A DNA stretch of 64,000 nucleotides, from contig CAWJPA010000009.1 of the NCBI GenBank assembly GCA_963844655.1, positions 558,001 to 622,000 on the forward strand, in the 5' to 3' direction. Under the pieces are notes generated by a model. It was not told the DNA's origin, did no database searches, and saw only the letters and a list, made by a program, of their open reading frames with translations. Within the stretch, counting starts at the first letter, position 1, and every line of letters starts with the position of its first letter. A program made the position numbers and the translations under genes. Origin of the DNA: JASHPR01 sp963844655. Lineage in GTDB: Bacteria > Actinomycetota > Actinomycetes > Streptosporangiales > Streptosporangiaceae. Shown here piece after piece: positions 24,840 through 32,235 of this stretch.

Positions 24840-25133
24840 TTACTGCGTCGCTACGGCGTGGAACTCCACCCGGTACAGCAGGGTGTCGCCGGTGATCGGG
24901 CCGGCGTGGGCGGCCCGCTGGCGCAGTGACTCCATGTCGGGCTCGCCACTGCGGCGGAGGTCGGCTGGCGTAATGGAAGAAAAGGGCATCAGTTCCACGG
25001 AGTCGACCTCGATATACCCACGGCCGACGGGATAGCGGCCGCCGGCCCGGACCTTGGGCCGGCGCCACAACCGGAAGGACACCGTGATGTCGCCCGCGAT
25101 CACGTCGTCGCGCAACTCCCGGCTGAACTCCAC
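24840..25133 (-). CDS. ASCH domain protein
   Basis: This 97-residue protein consists of one ASCH (ASC-1 homology) domain, a PUA-like RNA/nucleoside-binding fold. DITVSFRLWRRPKVRAGGRY and GRGYIEVDSVELMPFSSITP are the diagnostic segments. Some bacterial ASCH proteins hydrolyse acetylated cytidine or act as RNases, but no function can be set here. The GTG at 25133 is the first start in the frame near the domain; it has no good ribosome site. It lies between the lipoprotein and nitronate monooxygenase genes on the same strand. Confidence 0.8.
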   Translation of the reverse strand: MEFSRELRDDVIAGDITVSFRLWRRPKVRAGGRYPVGRGYIEVDSVELMPFSSITPADLRRSGEPDMESLRQRAAHAGPITGDTLLYRVEFHAVATQ

Positions 25134-25172
25134 CCAGCCGATGCTAACCGGCCCGGTCAGGCCGGCCGCGGG

Positions 25173-26126
25173 TCAGCCCCAGCGGCCCAGCAGTTCCTCG
25201 GCGCCGGCCGCGATCCCGGCCACCACCTCGGCGGCCGGGCGTTCCCCGGTAACCAGCCCCACGCCCTGCCCGGCGTAGAGAACCATCTGGTCGTAGTCCC
25301 GGCGGTCCCGGTCCGCGGCGAACCGGGACCGGGCGGGCACGTCGGTCTCCAGTTCCTGCTCCCGTCCCACCCAGGACCGGCTGAACGCGTTGTGCAGGGC
25401 CCGGCCGCCGAACTCCGGCGGCCAGGGGATCTGCTGCACGATGTCGAACACGCGGGTATAGACGGTGCCGGTCTCGGCGGCGGCGGCGATGCGGTCCCTG
25501 GCGCTCTGGCTGTTGGTCGCCTCCGGACAGGCCAGCAGCGCGGTGCCGATCCAGGCCCCGGCGGCGCCCGCGGCCAGCACCGCGGCCAGCCCCCGGGCCG
25601 TGCCGATCCCGCCGGCGGCGAGCACCGGCACGTCGACCGCATCGAGCACACCCTGCAGCAGCGGGAGGGTGGCGACCGCGTCGCGGCCGTGCCCTCCGGC
25701 CTCGGCGCCGCGGGCGACGATCAGGTCCACGCCTTGGTCCGCGGCGGCCCGGGCCGAGTCAACGTCGAAGACCTGGGTGACAGTGGCGATGCCGGCCTCG
25801 CGCAGCCGGCCGATCCACGGCCCGTAGTCGCCGAAGCTGACCGAGACCAGGTCCGGGCGTGCGCTCACCGAGGCGTCGAACTGGTCGGGCCGGGTGTCGA
25901 GCACCCACGCCATCAGGCCGATGCCGAAACGCCGGCCGGAGTCGCGGGCGATCTCGGCCTCCCGCCCGATGAACTCGGCGCGGCCCGACGGGCCGACGCC
26001 AATCATCCCGAGTCCCCCGCCCGCCGAGACGGCCGCGGCGAGCCTGCCGCCGGCCACGCCGGCCATCGGCGCCCCGACGACCGGGGCGGTGAGGGTGAGC
26101 CTGTCGGTGAGCGCGGTGCGCAGCAT
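25173..26126 (-). CDS. Nitronate monooxygenase (2-nitropropane dioxygenase family)
   Basis: The 317-residue FMN-dependent TIM-barrel enzyme oxidises alkyl nitronates such as propionate 3-nitronate. Characteristic segments are APVVGAPMAGVAGGRLAAAV, the region GAEAGGHGRD that carries the catalytic-site histidine, and the phosphate-binding PVLAAGGIGTARGLAAVLA with AGAAGAWIGTALL. Some family members are simple enoyl reductases, so the substrate is not certain. It starts 25 bases after the acyltransferase stop on the same strand. Confidence 0.88.
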   Translation of the reverse strand: MLRTALTDRLTLTAPVVGAPMAGVAGGRLAAAVSAGGGLGMIGVGPSGRAEFIGREAEIARDSGRRFGIGLMAWVLDTRPDQFDASVSARPDLVSVSFGDYGPWIGRLREAGIATVTQVFDVDSARAAADQGVDLIVARGAEAGGHGRDAVATLPLLQGVLDAVDVPVLAAGGIGTARGLAAVLAAGAAGAWIGTALLACPEATNSQSARDRIAAAAETGTVYTRVFDIVQQIPWPPEFGGRALHNAFSRSWVGREQELETDVPARSRFAADRDRRDYDQMVLYAGQGVGLVTGERPAAEVVAGIAAGAEELLGRWG

Positions 26127-26151
26127 GAAAGAGGTTTTCCCCGATCCTGAG

Positions 26152-27069
26152 TCAGTCGTCCTCGGGCTCGTCCAGGTCGGCGCTGGCCGACACGGCGTTC
26201 CCGGCGGTGCTCTCCTCGGCCCTGGCTCCGGCCCCGTTCCTTGTCCCGTCCGCGGTTGCGGCGGCGTCCCCGTCCGCGGTGCCGGCGCCGTTCGCGGTGC
26301 CGTCCGGGCCGTCGGCGGCCCCGTCCTGGCCCGCGGCCTGGCGCCCGTGGCTCCGGCGGGGCAGCGGCATGCCGACCTTGAGGCGCTGGGCGTACTTGTC
26401 GACGTATTCCTGGCCGGACAGCTTCATGAGCTCGTACATGATCTCGTCGGTCGCCGCCCGGAGCACGATCCGGTCGTTCTCCAGGCCGTAGTAACGGGAG
26501 AAGTCGAGCGGCTTGCCGAACTTGACCCCGGGCCGGATCCACAGCCGGGGCGTGATCTTGCCCGGGGGCTGGAACTCGAACGTGCCCACCATGGCGGTGG
26601 GGATCACCGGCACCCGCGCCTCCAGGGCCAGCCGGGCCACGCCGGTCTTGCCGCGGTACAGCCGCCCGTCCGGTGTCCGGGTGCCCTCCGGGTAGATCCC
26701 GAGCAGGTGGCCGTCGGCCAGCACCCGCAGGCCGGTGCGGAGCGCGCGCTCGCTCGCCTTGCCGCCGGACCTGTCCACCGGGATCTGGCCCACCCCGCTG
26801 AAGAACGCCTTGCTGATCAGGCCCTTGATGCCCCGGCCGGTGAAGTACTCGGACTTGGCCAGGAACACCACCTTGCGCGGGAGTGGCAGCGGCGCGAAGA
26901 AGTGGTCGGAGAAGGACAGGTGGTTGCTGGCCAGGATCGCAGGTCCCTCTCGCGGGACGTTGTCGACGCCGACCGCCCACGGCCGGAACACGATCTTGAG
27001 GATCGGTCCGAGTATCGCCTTGACCACCCAGTAGAACACGCACATATGTTCCCACGTCATGGCGCCCAT
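26152..27069 (-). CDS. plsC: PlsC-family 1-acylglycerol-3-phosphate acyltransferase
   Basis: The enzyme adds an acyl chain to lysophosphatidate at the membrane. In 305 residues it has the HX4D motif in ASNHLSFSDHFFAP, the glycerol-phosphate-binding motif IYPEGTRTPDG, and a hydrophobic N-terminal helix (YWVVKAILGPILKIVF). The last 70 residues are low-complexity Gly/Ala/Asp and are not part of the fold. In gene order it corresponds to Rv2182c of M. tuberculosis. Candidate starts are ATG codons at 27069, 27060 and 27045; none has a strong ribosome site and I give the longest. It is divergent from a lipase-like hydrolase. Confidence 0.88.
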   Translation of the reverse strand: MGAMTWEHMCVFYWVVKAILGPILKIVFRPWAVGVDNVPREGPAILASNHLSFSDHFFAPLPLPRKVVFLAKSEYFTGRGIKGLISKAFFSGVGQIPVDRSGGKASERALRTGLRVLADGHLLGIYPEGTRTPDGRLYRGKTGVARLALEARVPVIPTAMVGTFEFQPPGKITPRLWIRPGVKFGKPLDFSRYYGLENDRIVLRAATDEIMYELMKLSGQEYVDKYAQRLKVGMPLPRRSHGRQAAGQDGAADGPDGTANGAGTADGDAAATADGTRNGAGARAEESTAGNAVSASADLDEPEDD

Positions 27070-27199
27070 GTGGATGCTGCGACGGATGCGGTTTCCGCAG
27101 CAACCCGCGGGCGGGAGCACTTCCCGTCGGCCCGCCGTGCGACGATGCCGACTAGTGCGCGCAGGGTCGCGGGCACAGCACGCTGGGAGGAAGCCGCCG

Positions 27200-27958
27200 A
27201 TGCCACTGTTGCCAGGCGCAGAACCGTTCACTCACCAGGGCGGCGCCACCGGCGTTCTGCTCTGTCACGGGTTCACCGGCAGCCCCCAGTCCCTGCGGCC
27301 CTGGGCGGAGTACCTGGCCGAGGCGGGCCTGAGCGTGTCGCTGCCCAGGCTGCCCGGGCACGGCACGACCTGGCAGGAGATGGCACGGACCCGCTGGGAG
27401 GACTGGTACGCCGAGGTCGACCGGGCCTTTGACGATCTGCGGGCGCAGTCGGACGAGATCTTCGTCATGGGCCTGTCGATGGGCGCCTGCCTCGCGCTGC
27501 GTCTCGCCGAGGTGCGCGGGTCCGCGGTCAGCGGCCTGGTCCTGGTCAACCCGTCGGTCACCGCCGACACCCGCCTGTTCCTGCTGGCCCCGGCGCTGAA
27601 GTTTGTGCTGCCGTCGCTGAAGGGAATCACCAGCGACATCAAGAAGCAGCAGACCAGCGAGCTTGGCTATGACCGCATCCCGGTCAAGGCCGCGGCGACC
27701 CTGCCCGGGCTGTGGCGGATCACCCAGTCGCAGCTCGGCGACGTGACCCAGCCGGTGCTGGTCTACCACAGCACCGTCGACCATGTTGTCGGCCCGGCCA
27801 GCCTCGAGGTGCTGCGCAAGGCGCTGCCGGGGGGACGGATGGAGGTCCGGGACCTTCCGGACAGCTACCATGTGGCCACCCTCGACAACGACGCGCCGAC
27901 CATCTTCGCGGGAAGCCTGGAGTTCGTCAGGACGCACAGCCGGGCTGGGAGAGAATAG
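27200..27958 (+). CDS. Alpha/beta hydrolase (monoacylglycerol lipase/carboxylesterase-like)
   Basis: The 252-residue serine hydrolase shows the oxyanion region LLCHGFTGSPQSLRPWAE, the nucleophile elbow GLSMGA (with LALRLAE following), the acid in YHSTVDHVVGP and the histidine in SYHVATLDND. This set is typical of bacterial monoglyceride lipases/carboxylesterases such as Est30. GGGAGGA stands eight bases before the ATG at 27200. It is divergent from plsC, so the pair may build and trim glycerolipids, which is inference. No signal peptide is seen. Confidence 0.9.
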   Translation: MPLLPGAEPFTHQGGATGVLLCHGFTGSPQSLRPWAEYLAEAGLSVSLPRLPGHGTTWQEMARTRWEDWYAEVDRAFDDLRAQSDEIFVMGLSMGACLALRLAEVRGSAVSGLVLVNPSVTADTRLFLLAPALKFVLPSLKGITSDIKKQQTSELGYDRIPVKAAATLPGLWRITQSQLGDVTQPVLVYHSTVDHVVGPASLEVLRKALPGGRMEVRDLPDSYHVATLDNDAPTIFAGSLEFVRTHSRAGRE

Positions 27959-27996
27959 CGATTGCGGCGAAAGGCAGGAAGCGCGAGGGTTATGAC

Positions 27997-28784
27997 GTGA
28001 GTGGTGAGGACGCTGGCCGTGGGGATGCTGGCGGCGGGGGTGTGACGGGCGACGAGGCTGCCTGGCGGGATCTTGTGGCGCGGTTCAGCATGCCGGCCGA
28101 CCCGACCGAGGCCCCGTGGCCGGAACGCGAGGGCCTGCTGGGGGATCCGGCCCACGCAGAACTGGGTGATAGCCGTGGCCTGGGCCGGCGGCCGACCGTG
28201 ACGCGGAGCCGGCCGACGGTCGCGCTGCTGGCCCGGACGACGGTCGCAGCGCTGGGCCGGATGATGGTCGCAGCGCTGGGCCGGATGATGGTCGCAGCGC
28301 TGGGCCGGATGATGGTCGCGGCGCTGGGCCGGATGATGGTCTCGCTGCTGGGCCGGCCAACGGTCGTGGCGCGGAGCCTGATGACGGTCACGACGCGAGC
28401 ACGGGCGTCCCGCTGCGCGGGGCTGGTGCCGATCGGGCCCGTGTGATCCGTCCGGCCACGTCCGCGGCCAGCCCGTCTCCGGTCCCGGCTTCGCCGGTGG
28501 TCCCTCAGCCCGCCCGAGGCCTGGACAACGAGGACGACGAGCACTACGTCCCGCCTCCTCCGCCGCCGCTGCCGCACCTGGACCCGGTCGCCAAGGGCGC
28601 ATGGACCGCGCTGTTCGGCGGGCCTGCCTACCTGCTCTTCACCGCGCTCATGGGCTGGACCGTGCCGGGCTGGGCCGCGCTGCTGGCCGTGACGGCGTTC
28701 GTGGGCGGTTTCGCCACGGTGGTCCTCCGCCTCGGCGACGGGCCATCGCGCGGCTCGGGACCCGACAGCGGGGCGGTGCTCTGA
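27997..28784 (+). CDS. Conserved actinobacterial membrane protein (SCO2125-like), apparently frameshifted
   Basis: Two halves of one conserved protein lie in different frames. The first (GTG 27997 to about 28170) reads DEAAWRDLVARFSMPADPTE and APWPERE, the normal N-terminus. The second, from about 28173, reads EPADGRAAGPDDGRSAGPDD, a repeat linker, then DDEHYVPPPPPPLPHLDPVA and a two-helix membrane segment (YLLFTALMGWTVPGWAALLA), ending at 28784. A shift of -1 between 28170 and 28215 would join them; stops TGATAG at 28167-28172 bar the second frame further upstream. The linker is a 24-base tandem repeat. A sequencing error, a true mutation or recoding are all possible. Function unknown; it is beside glk as in Streptomyces. 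Confidence 0.7.
28215..28397 (+). repeat. 24-bp tandem repeats encoding DGRSAGPD units
   Basis: About seven and a half imperfect units of 24 bases (core GATGATGGTCGCAGCGCTGG). Four central copies are nearly identical. In the frame of the downstream half they encode Asp/Gly/Pro-rich octapeptides, a flexible linker. The apparent frameshift lies just before the array. Confidence 0.85.
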
Positions 28785-29761
28785 GTTCCGGTGCCCTGAG
28801 TTGCGGTGTCCTGAGTTAAGGCGCGGCGGGCAAGGTCAGCGGCACCGATCAGGCCGGCGTCGGCACCGAGCTGCGCCAGCCTGATCTCGGCCTGCGGGCG
28901 GTAGGTGCTTCCGGGCAGCGCAGCCTCGAACGCCGCGCGCGCCGGGCCGATCAGCAGGTCACCCGCGTCCGATACGCCACCGCCGATCACGAAGCAGCCA
29001 GGGTCGAGGATGCCGGCCAGCGCGGCCAGGCCCTGACCGAGCCAGCCGCCCACGATCTCGAAACAGCGCAGCGCGACCGCGTCTCCCTCGTGCGCGGCCT
29101 CGGTGATCTGGGGGCCGTTGATGCCTTCTACGCTGCCCCCGCCGAGCTTCAGCAGCCCCACGGCGGCGTTCGGCGCGCGCCTGGCGAACTCGCGTGCCTC
29201 GGCAACCAGGGCGTTGCCGCTTGCGTACTGCTCCCAGCAGCCGCGGTTGCCGCACCCGCACAGCCGGCCTTCCGGAACGACGCGATAGTGCCCGGGCTCG
29301 CCCGCGATGCCCCAGCGGCCCCGGTACAGCTCGCCGTTGATCACGATTCCGGCGCCGATACCGGTGCCGACGGCGACGAGCATGACGTGCTCATGGCCGC
29401 GCGCCGCGCCGAGCATGGTCTCGGCCCAGACGGCGGCGTTCGCGTCGTTCTCCACGATGACCGGCACGCCGATCCGGGCCTCGACCTCTTTCTGCAGCGG
29501 CTCGTCCCGCCAGGCCAGGTTGGGCGCGAACAGAACGCTGGACCGGACCTCGTCGACGAACCCGGCGGCGCCTATCCCGACGGCAGCCACCTCGTGGCGG
29601 CCCAGCAGCTCGGTCACGGCTCCGGCGATGGTCTCCGCCGTCTGCGGCGGGCTCGCCGACGGGGTGGCCCGCTTCAGCTTCTCGACGATGCGCCCTTGCT
29701 CGTCCACGACACCCGCGGCGACCTTGGTGCCCCCGACATCAACCCCGATCGTCAGGCTCAT
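28628..29761 (-). CDS. glk: ROK-family glucokinase with extended C-terminus
   Basis: Glk phosphorylates glucose with ATP and in Streptomyces also takes part in carbon catabolite repression. It starts MSLTIGVDVGGTKVAAGVVD (phosphate loop) and has VENDANAAVWAE, AVGTGIGAGIV and the ROK zinc motif CGCGNRGCWEQYASG. The normal fold ends near DLARRALTQ, about residue 317. A further 60 residues follow, starting with three 15-base repeats (TQDTA, TQGTG, TQSTA), and overlap the opposite gene by 157 bases. It is the last gene of an operon with the two genes upstream; its ATG lies inside the preceding coding region (23-base overlap). Confidence 0.92.
   Translation of the reverse strand: MSLTIGVDVGGTKVAAGVVDEQGRIVEKLKRATPSASPPQTAETIAGAVTELLGRHEVAAVGIGAAGFVDEVRSSVLFAPNLAWRDEPLQKEVEARIGVPVIVENDANAAVWAETMLGAARGHEHVMLVAVGTGIGAGIVINGELYRGRWGIAGEPGHYRVVPEGRLCGCGNRGCWEQYASGNALVAEAREFARRAPNAAVGLLKLGGGSVEGINGPQITEAAHEGDAVALRCFEIVGGWLGQGLAALAGILDPGCFVIGGGVSDAGDLLIGPARAAFEAALPGSTYRPQAEIRLAQLGADAGLIGAADLARRALTQDTATQGTGTQSTAPLSGPEPRDGPSPRRRTTVAKPPTNAVTASSAAQPGTVQPMSAVKSR
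28776..28819 (-). repeat. 15-bp tandem repeats in the glk C-terminal extension
   Basis: Three near-identical 15-base units (core ACTCAGGRCACCG) encode TQDTA, TQGTG and TQSTA. They sit where glucokinases usually end, so slippage may have removed the normal stop. Confidence 0.65.
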
Positions 29762-30801
29762 GATCCGCCCCCTCGTGGGGCGCACCTGCCGCCCGCGTGT
29801 CGGGTTTGCCTTCGGGCTCCGGCCGGCCCGGAGGGGCCGGGCGGGAGGGCCGGTCGGTCGGTTCCGTCCGGGGGCGCATGGACAGAACCGAGTCGAACGC
29901 CGACAGGGCTTCCTGGACGGCAGCGGCCACGACGTCGCTGGCGCCGGCCAACTGCCCGCCCAGGCCCGGGCCGGACTCCCTGATCCGGCGCGCCGCGCGG
30001 CACACGGGGCACCAGGCGCACTCCGGCGCATCCATCGACGCGTCCGGGGGCGGCTCGGTGGTGGCGACACCCCACACATCGCCGGGCTCGACTCTATTGG
30101 GCCCGAACGTTCTGCGGAACTGCCCGGTCAGCTCCTTGCGCATGCTGCGCGCGCTCGACCGGACCAGCCAGCGCTGGAAATCGTCTACGAGGTCGCTCCC
30201 CGGCAGGCGCTGGTCACGGGCCGGGCCGGGCGCACGGCTGGAGCCGGCATCGCGGGCCCGGGCGGAATCGCGCGCCCTCGCCGGCTCTCGGGCTCGGGCC
30301 GAGTCTCGGGCGCGTGGCCGAGTCTCGGGGTCGGGCCGTCTCGCCTGTGTGGGCGGGCTCGCGGCTCGGGCGGGACTCGCCGGCCCGGGCCTGGTCACGG
30401 CCTGCGGCAGGCTCGCGGTCGGGGTGGGACTCAGCGGCCCGCCGCGCCTCACGGTCAGAACGTGCCTCGCGGTCGGGGCGGGACTCAGCGGCCCGCCGCG
30501 CCTCGCGGTCGGGGCGGGACTCAGCGGCCCGCCGCGCCTCACGGTCAGAACGCTCCTCGCGGTCGGGGCGGGACTCAGCGGCCCGCCGCGCCTCACGGTC
30601 AGAACGCTCCTCGCGGTCGGGGCGGGACTCATGGTCGGGGCGGGGTTCAGCGGCCGGTGGCGCTTCGCGGTCGGGACGGGGCTCGCGGTCAGAACGCGCC
30701 TCGCGCTCAGAACGCTTGCCTTTCGCCGCGCCGTCGCCGCCGCGGCCCGGTTCGTTTGGCTGCCCGGAACCCGGCGCCCCGGAACCCGATGAGCCGCTCA
30801 T
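29739..30801 (-). CDS. Conserved actinobacterial protein (SCO2127-like), repeat-rich and apparently frameshifted
   Basis: The conserved C-terminal domain (to 29739) contains LVDDFQRWLVRSSARSMRKE, EPGDVWGVATTEPPP and a cysteine pair in PECAWCPVCRAARRIRES, as in the protein next to glucokinase in Streptomyces. The N-terminal half (ATG 30801) is a charged Arg/Asp/Glu/Ala repeat region (PDREARRAAESRPDREERSD). The two halves are in different frames. One surplus C in the run near 30307-30309 accounts for it, since removing it joins ARPRDSATR to RDSARAREPARARDS. The ATG overlaps the SRPBCC stop (ATGA), showing translational coupling. Function unknown; the CxxC suggests metal or redox. Confidence 0.7.
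30425..30650 (-). repeat. Tandem repeats coding for Arg/Glu/Asp-rich linker
   Basis: Alternating 36- and 54-base units share the core GACTCAGCGGCCCGCCGCGC on the plus strand. On the coding strand they give REARRAAESRPD and DREERSD modules. Near-identity of copies indicates recent slippage or recombination. Confidence 0.85.
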
Positions 30802-31265
30802 GAGGTGCCGCCCACGCCCTCGGCGCGCGATTTGAGGCCTTTCAGCGCGGTGTCGATGATCGTTTTCTCAGCTCGGCGCCTGAGCATCCCGATCATGGGC
30901 ACCTTGATGCCCACGGCCAGGTCGTATGTCACCTCGGTGCCCCCACCAGCCTCGCCTTCACCCTTCACGTCGGCCAGCGTGTACCCGCCGGTCATCTCGG
31001 AGATCATCGACCCGGGCTCGGTGAGATTCCAGCGCACCTGGGCGTCGCCATCCCAGTCGTAGCCAAGCACGTAACTGTCCTTGATCATCCCGGCGTCCAG
31101 CGTGAAACGGACCGCAGTCGCACGTCCGCCGGGCTCCTGAGACAAAACATCTGCAGATCGCACAGCCGTCGCCCACTCCGGGTACGCCGGAAAATCTGCG
31201 ATTACGGCCATTACATCCTTTCGCGGCACCTCAATCACGATGCTCGAGGTGGTCTTATCCGCCAT
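30798..31265 (-). CDS. SRPBCC (polyketide cyclase/dehydrase-like) protein
   Basis: A 155-residue START-like helix-grip protein that binds a hydrophobic ligand; M. tuberculosis Rv2185c (TB16.3) is its counterpart by gene order. Typical sequence: TSSIVIEVPRKDVMAVIADF, PAYPEWATAVRSADVL, and the long C-terminal helix in RRRAEKTIIDTALKGLKSRA. It opens an operon with the SCO2127-like gene and glk. A TACTCT -10 box lies six bases before the ATG at 31265, so the operon mRNA is probably leaderless. The ligand is unknown. Confidence 0.88.
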   Translation of the reverse strand: MADKTTSSIVIEVPRKDVMAVIADFPAYPEWATAVRSADVLSQEPGGRATAVRFTLDAGMIKDSYVLGYDWDGDAQVRWNLTEPGSMISEMTGGYTLADVKGEGEAGGGTEVTYDLAVGIKVPMIGMLRRRAEKTIIDTALKGLKSRAEGVGGTS

Positions 31266-31271
31266 CCTCGG

Positions 31272-31277
31272 AGAGTA
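31272..31277 (-). promoter_or_regulatory. -10 box of SRPBCC-glk operon (leaderless)
   Basis: On the minus strand TACTCT lies six bases before the ATG at 31265, with no ribosome site between. Confidence 0.45.
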
Positions 31278-31350
31278 CCTCCCGCGTCGGCTCCATCACG
31301 CCAGGGATGCCCAGCCCGGTGATCAAACCTGGGCCAGGCCCGGGAAATTC

Positions 31351-32118
31351 CTACCACTTCAGGGCGTATGGGGTCCCCGTGGCGCGGAAATGTCCGACAT
31401 TGACGCACTCGGTGCGGCCGATCCGGACCCGGGTCTCCAGCGGCTGATGCACATGCCCGAACAGCACGTACCGCGGCTGGGTCTCCTGGATGGCGTCGAG
31501 CAGGGCCTCGCTGCCCCGCTCCATCCGGCGGGACACGGTGTCGAACAGCAGGTCGGGCACGGCGGGCGGGATGTGCGTGCAGAGGACGTCGACCTGCCCG
31601 ACGGCGGCCACCTTGGCGGCATACACATCGTCGGCCAGCTCGTACGGGGTCCGGTACACCGTGCGCAGCCCGCCGCCCACGAAACCGAACGACCAGCCGC
31701 CGAGTTCCACCCGCTCGCCGTCGAGCACCTGATGGCCGGGCCGCAGGTGCTCGGCCCACATCCGCGGGATGTCGACGTTGCCGTAGGTCAGGTACGACGG
31801 GGACGGCAGCGCGGCGAACACCTCAGCGTACTGGCGGGACGCTGCCGCCTCCACGTGCGCGGCCGGGTCGCCGCCGAGCCCGGCCCACAGCCGCGCCGAC
31901 ATCTTCCTGGCCTCATCGAATCGCTGCGCGGTGCGCAGCGCGATGAACTCCTCGGCGGCCTCCGCGCCGAACAAGTCGGGAAAAATGCCGTTCCTGTGAT
32001 CCGCGTAGTCCACGAACAGCAGCAGGTCGCCGAGGCAGATAAGGGCGTCCGCGCCGTCGGCCGCGCCCTTCAGCGCGTCGGCCCGGCCATGCACATCACT
32101 GATCACGTGCACCCGCAT
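31351..32118 (-). CDS. Calcineurin-like metallophosphoesterase
   Basis: The 255-residue protein has the di-metal phosphoesterase motifs in order: VISDVHGR (D-x-H) at the N-terminus, ICLGDLL (G-D), YGNVD (G-N-[HV]-D variant), LCTHIPP (H) and LFGHVHQP (G-H-x-H). Such enzymes act on phosphoesters from nucleotides to proteins; this one matches an actinobacterial group beside fadD and SRPBCC genes. A TAGGGT -10 box stands six bases before the ATG at 32118. It is divergent from the acyl-CoA ligase gene. Substrate unknown. Confidence 0.88.
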   Translation of the reverse strand: MRVHVISDVHGRADALKGAADGADALICLGDLLLFVDYADHRNGIFPDLFGAEAAEEFIALRTAQRFDEARKMSARLWAGLGGDPAAHVEAAASRQYAEVFAALPSPSYLTYGNVDIPRMWAEHLRPGHQVLDGERVELGGWSFGFVGGGLRTVYRTPYELADDVYAAKVAAVGQVDVLCTHIPPAVPDLLFDTVSRRMERGSEALLDAIQETQPRYVLFGHVHQPLETRVRIGRTECVNVGHFRATGTPYALKW

Positions 32119-32124
32119 GCCCTC

Positions 32125-32130
32125 ACCCTA
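32125..32130 (-). promoter_or_regulatory. -10 box of metallophosphoesterase gene (leaderless)
   Basis: On the minus strand TAGGGT lies six bases before the ATG at 32118. Confidence 0.4.
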
Positions 32131-32235
32131 GGCAAATCACGCCCGGAGCCGGAATGAGTCGCCGGCCCCGGTGGGGTACGGTCCAGGAAGCCCGTGCCGA
32201 ACACGGCCGGCCCGGCGGTCCCCAGAGGAGGCCCC

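Noticed and set aside
28215..28397. Regularly spaced repeats resembling a CRISPR array
   Set aside because: Units are directly tandem with no unique spacers and encode a conserved protein linker.
30425..30650. Repeat cluster considered as CRISPR or a mobile element
   Set aside because: The repeats are in a coding frame, lack spacers and have no adjacent cas or transposase gene.
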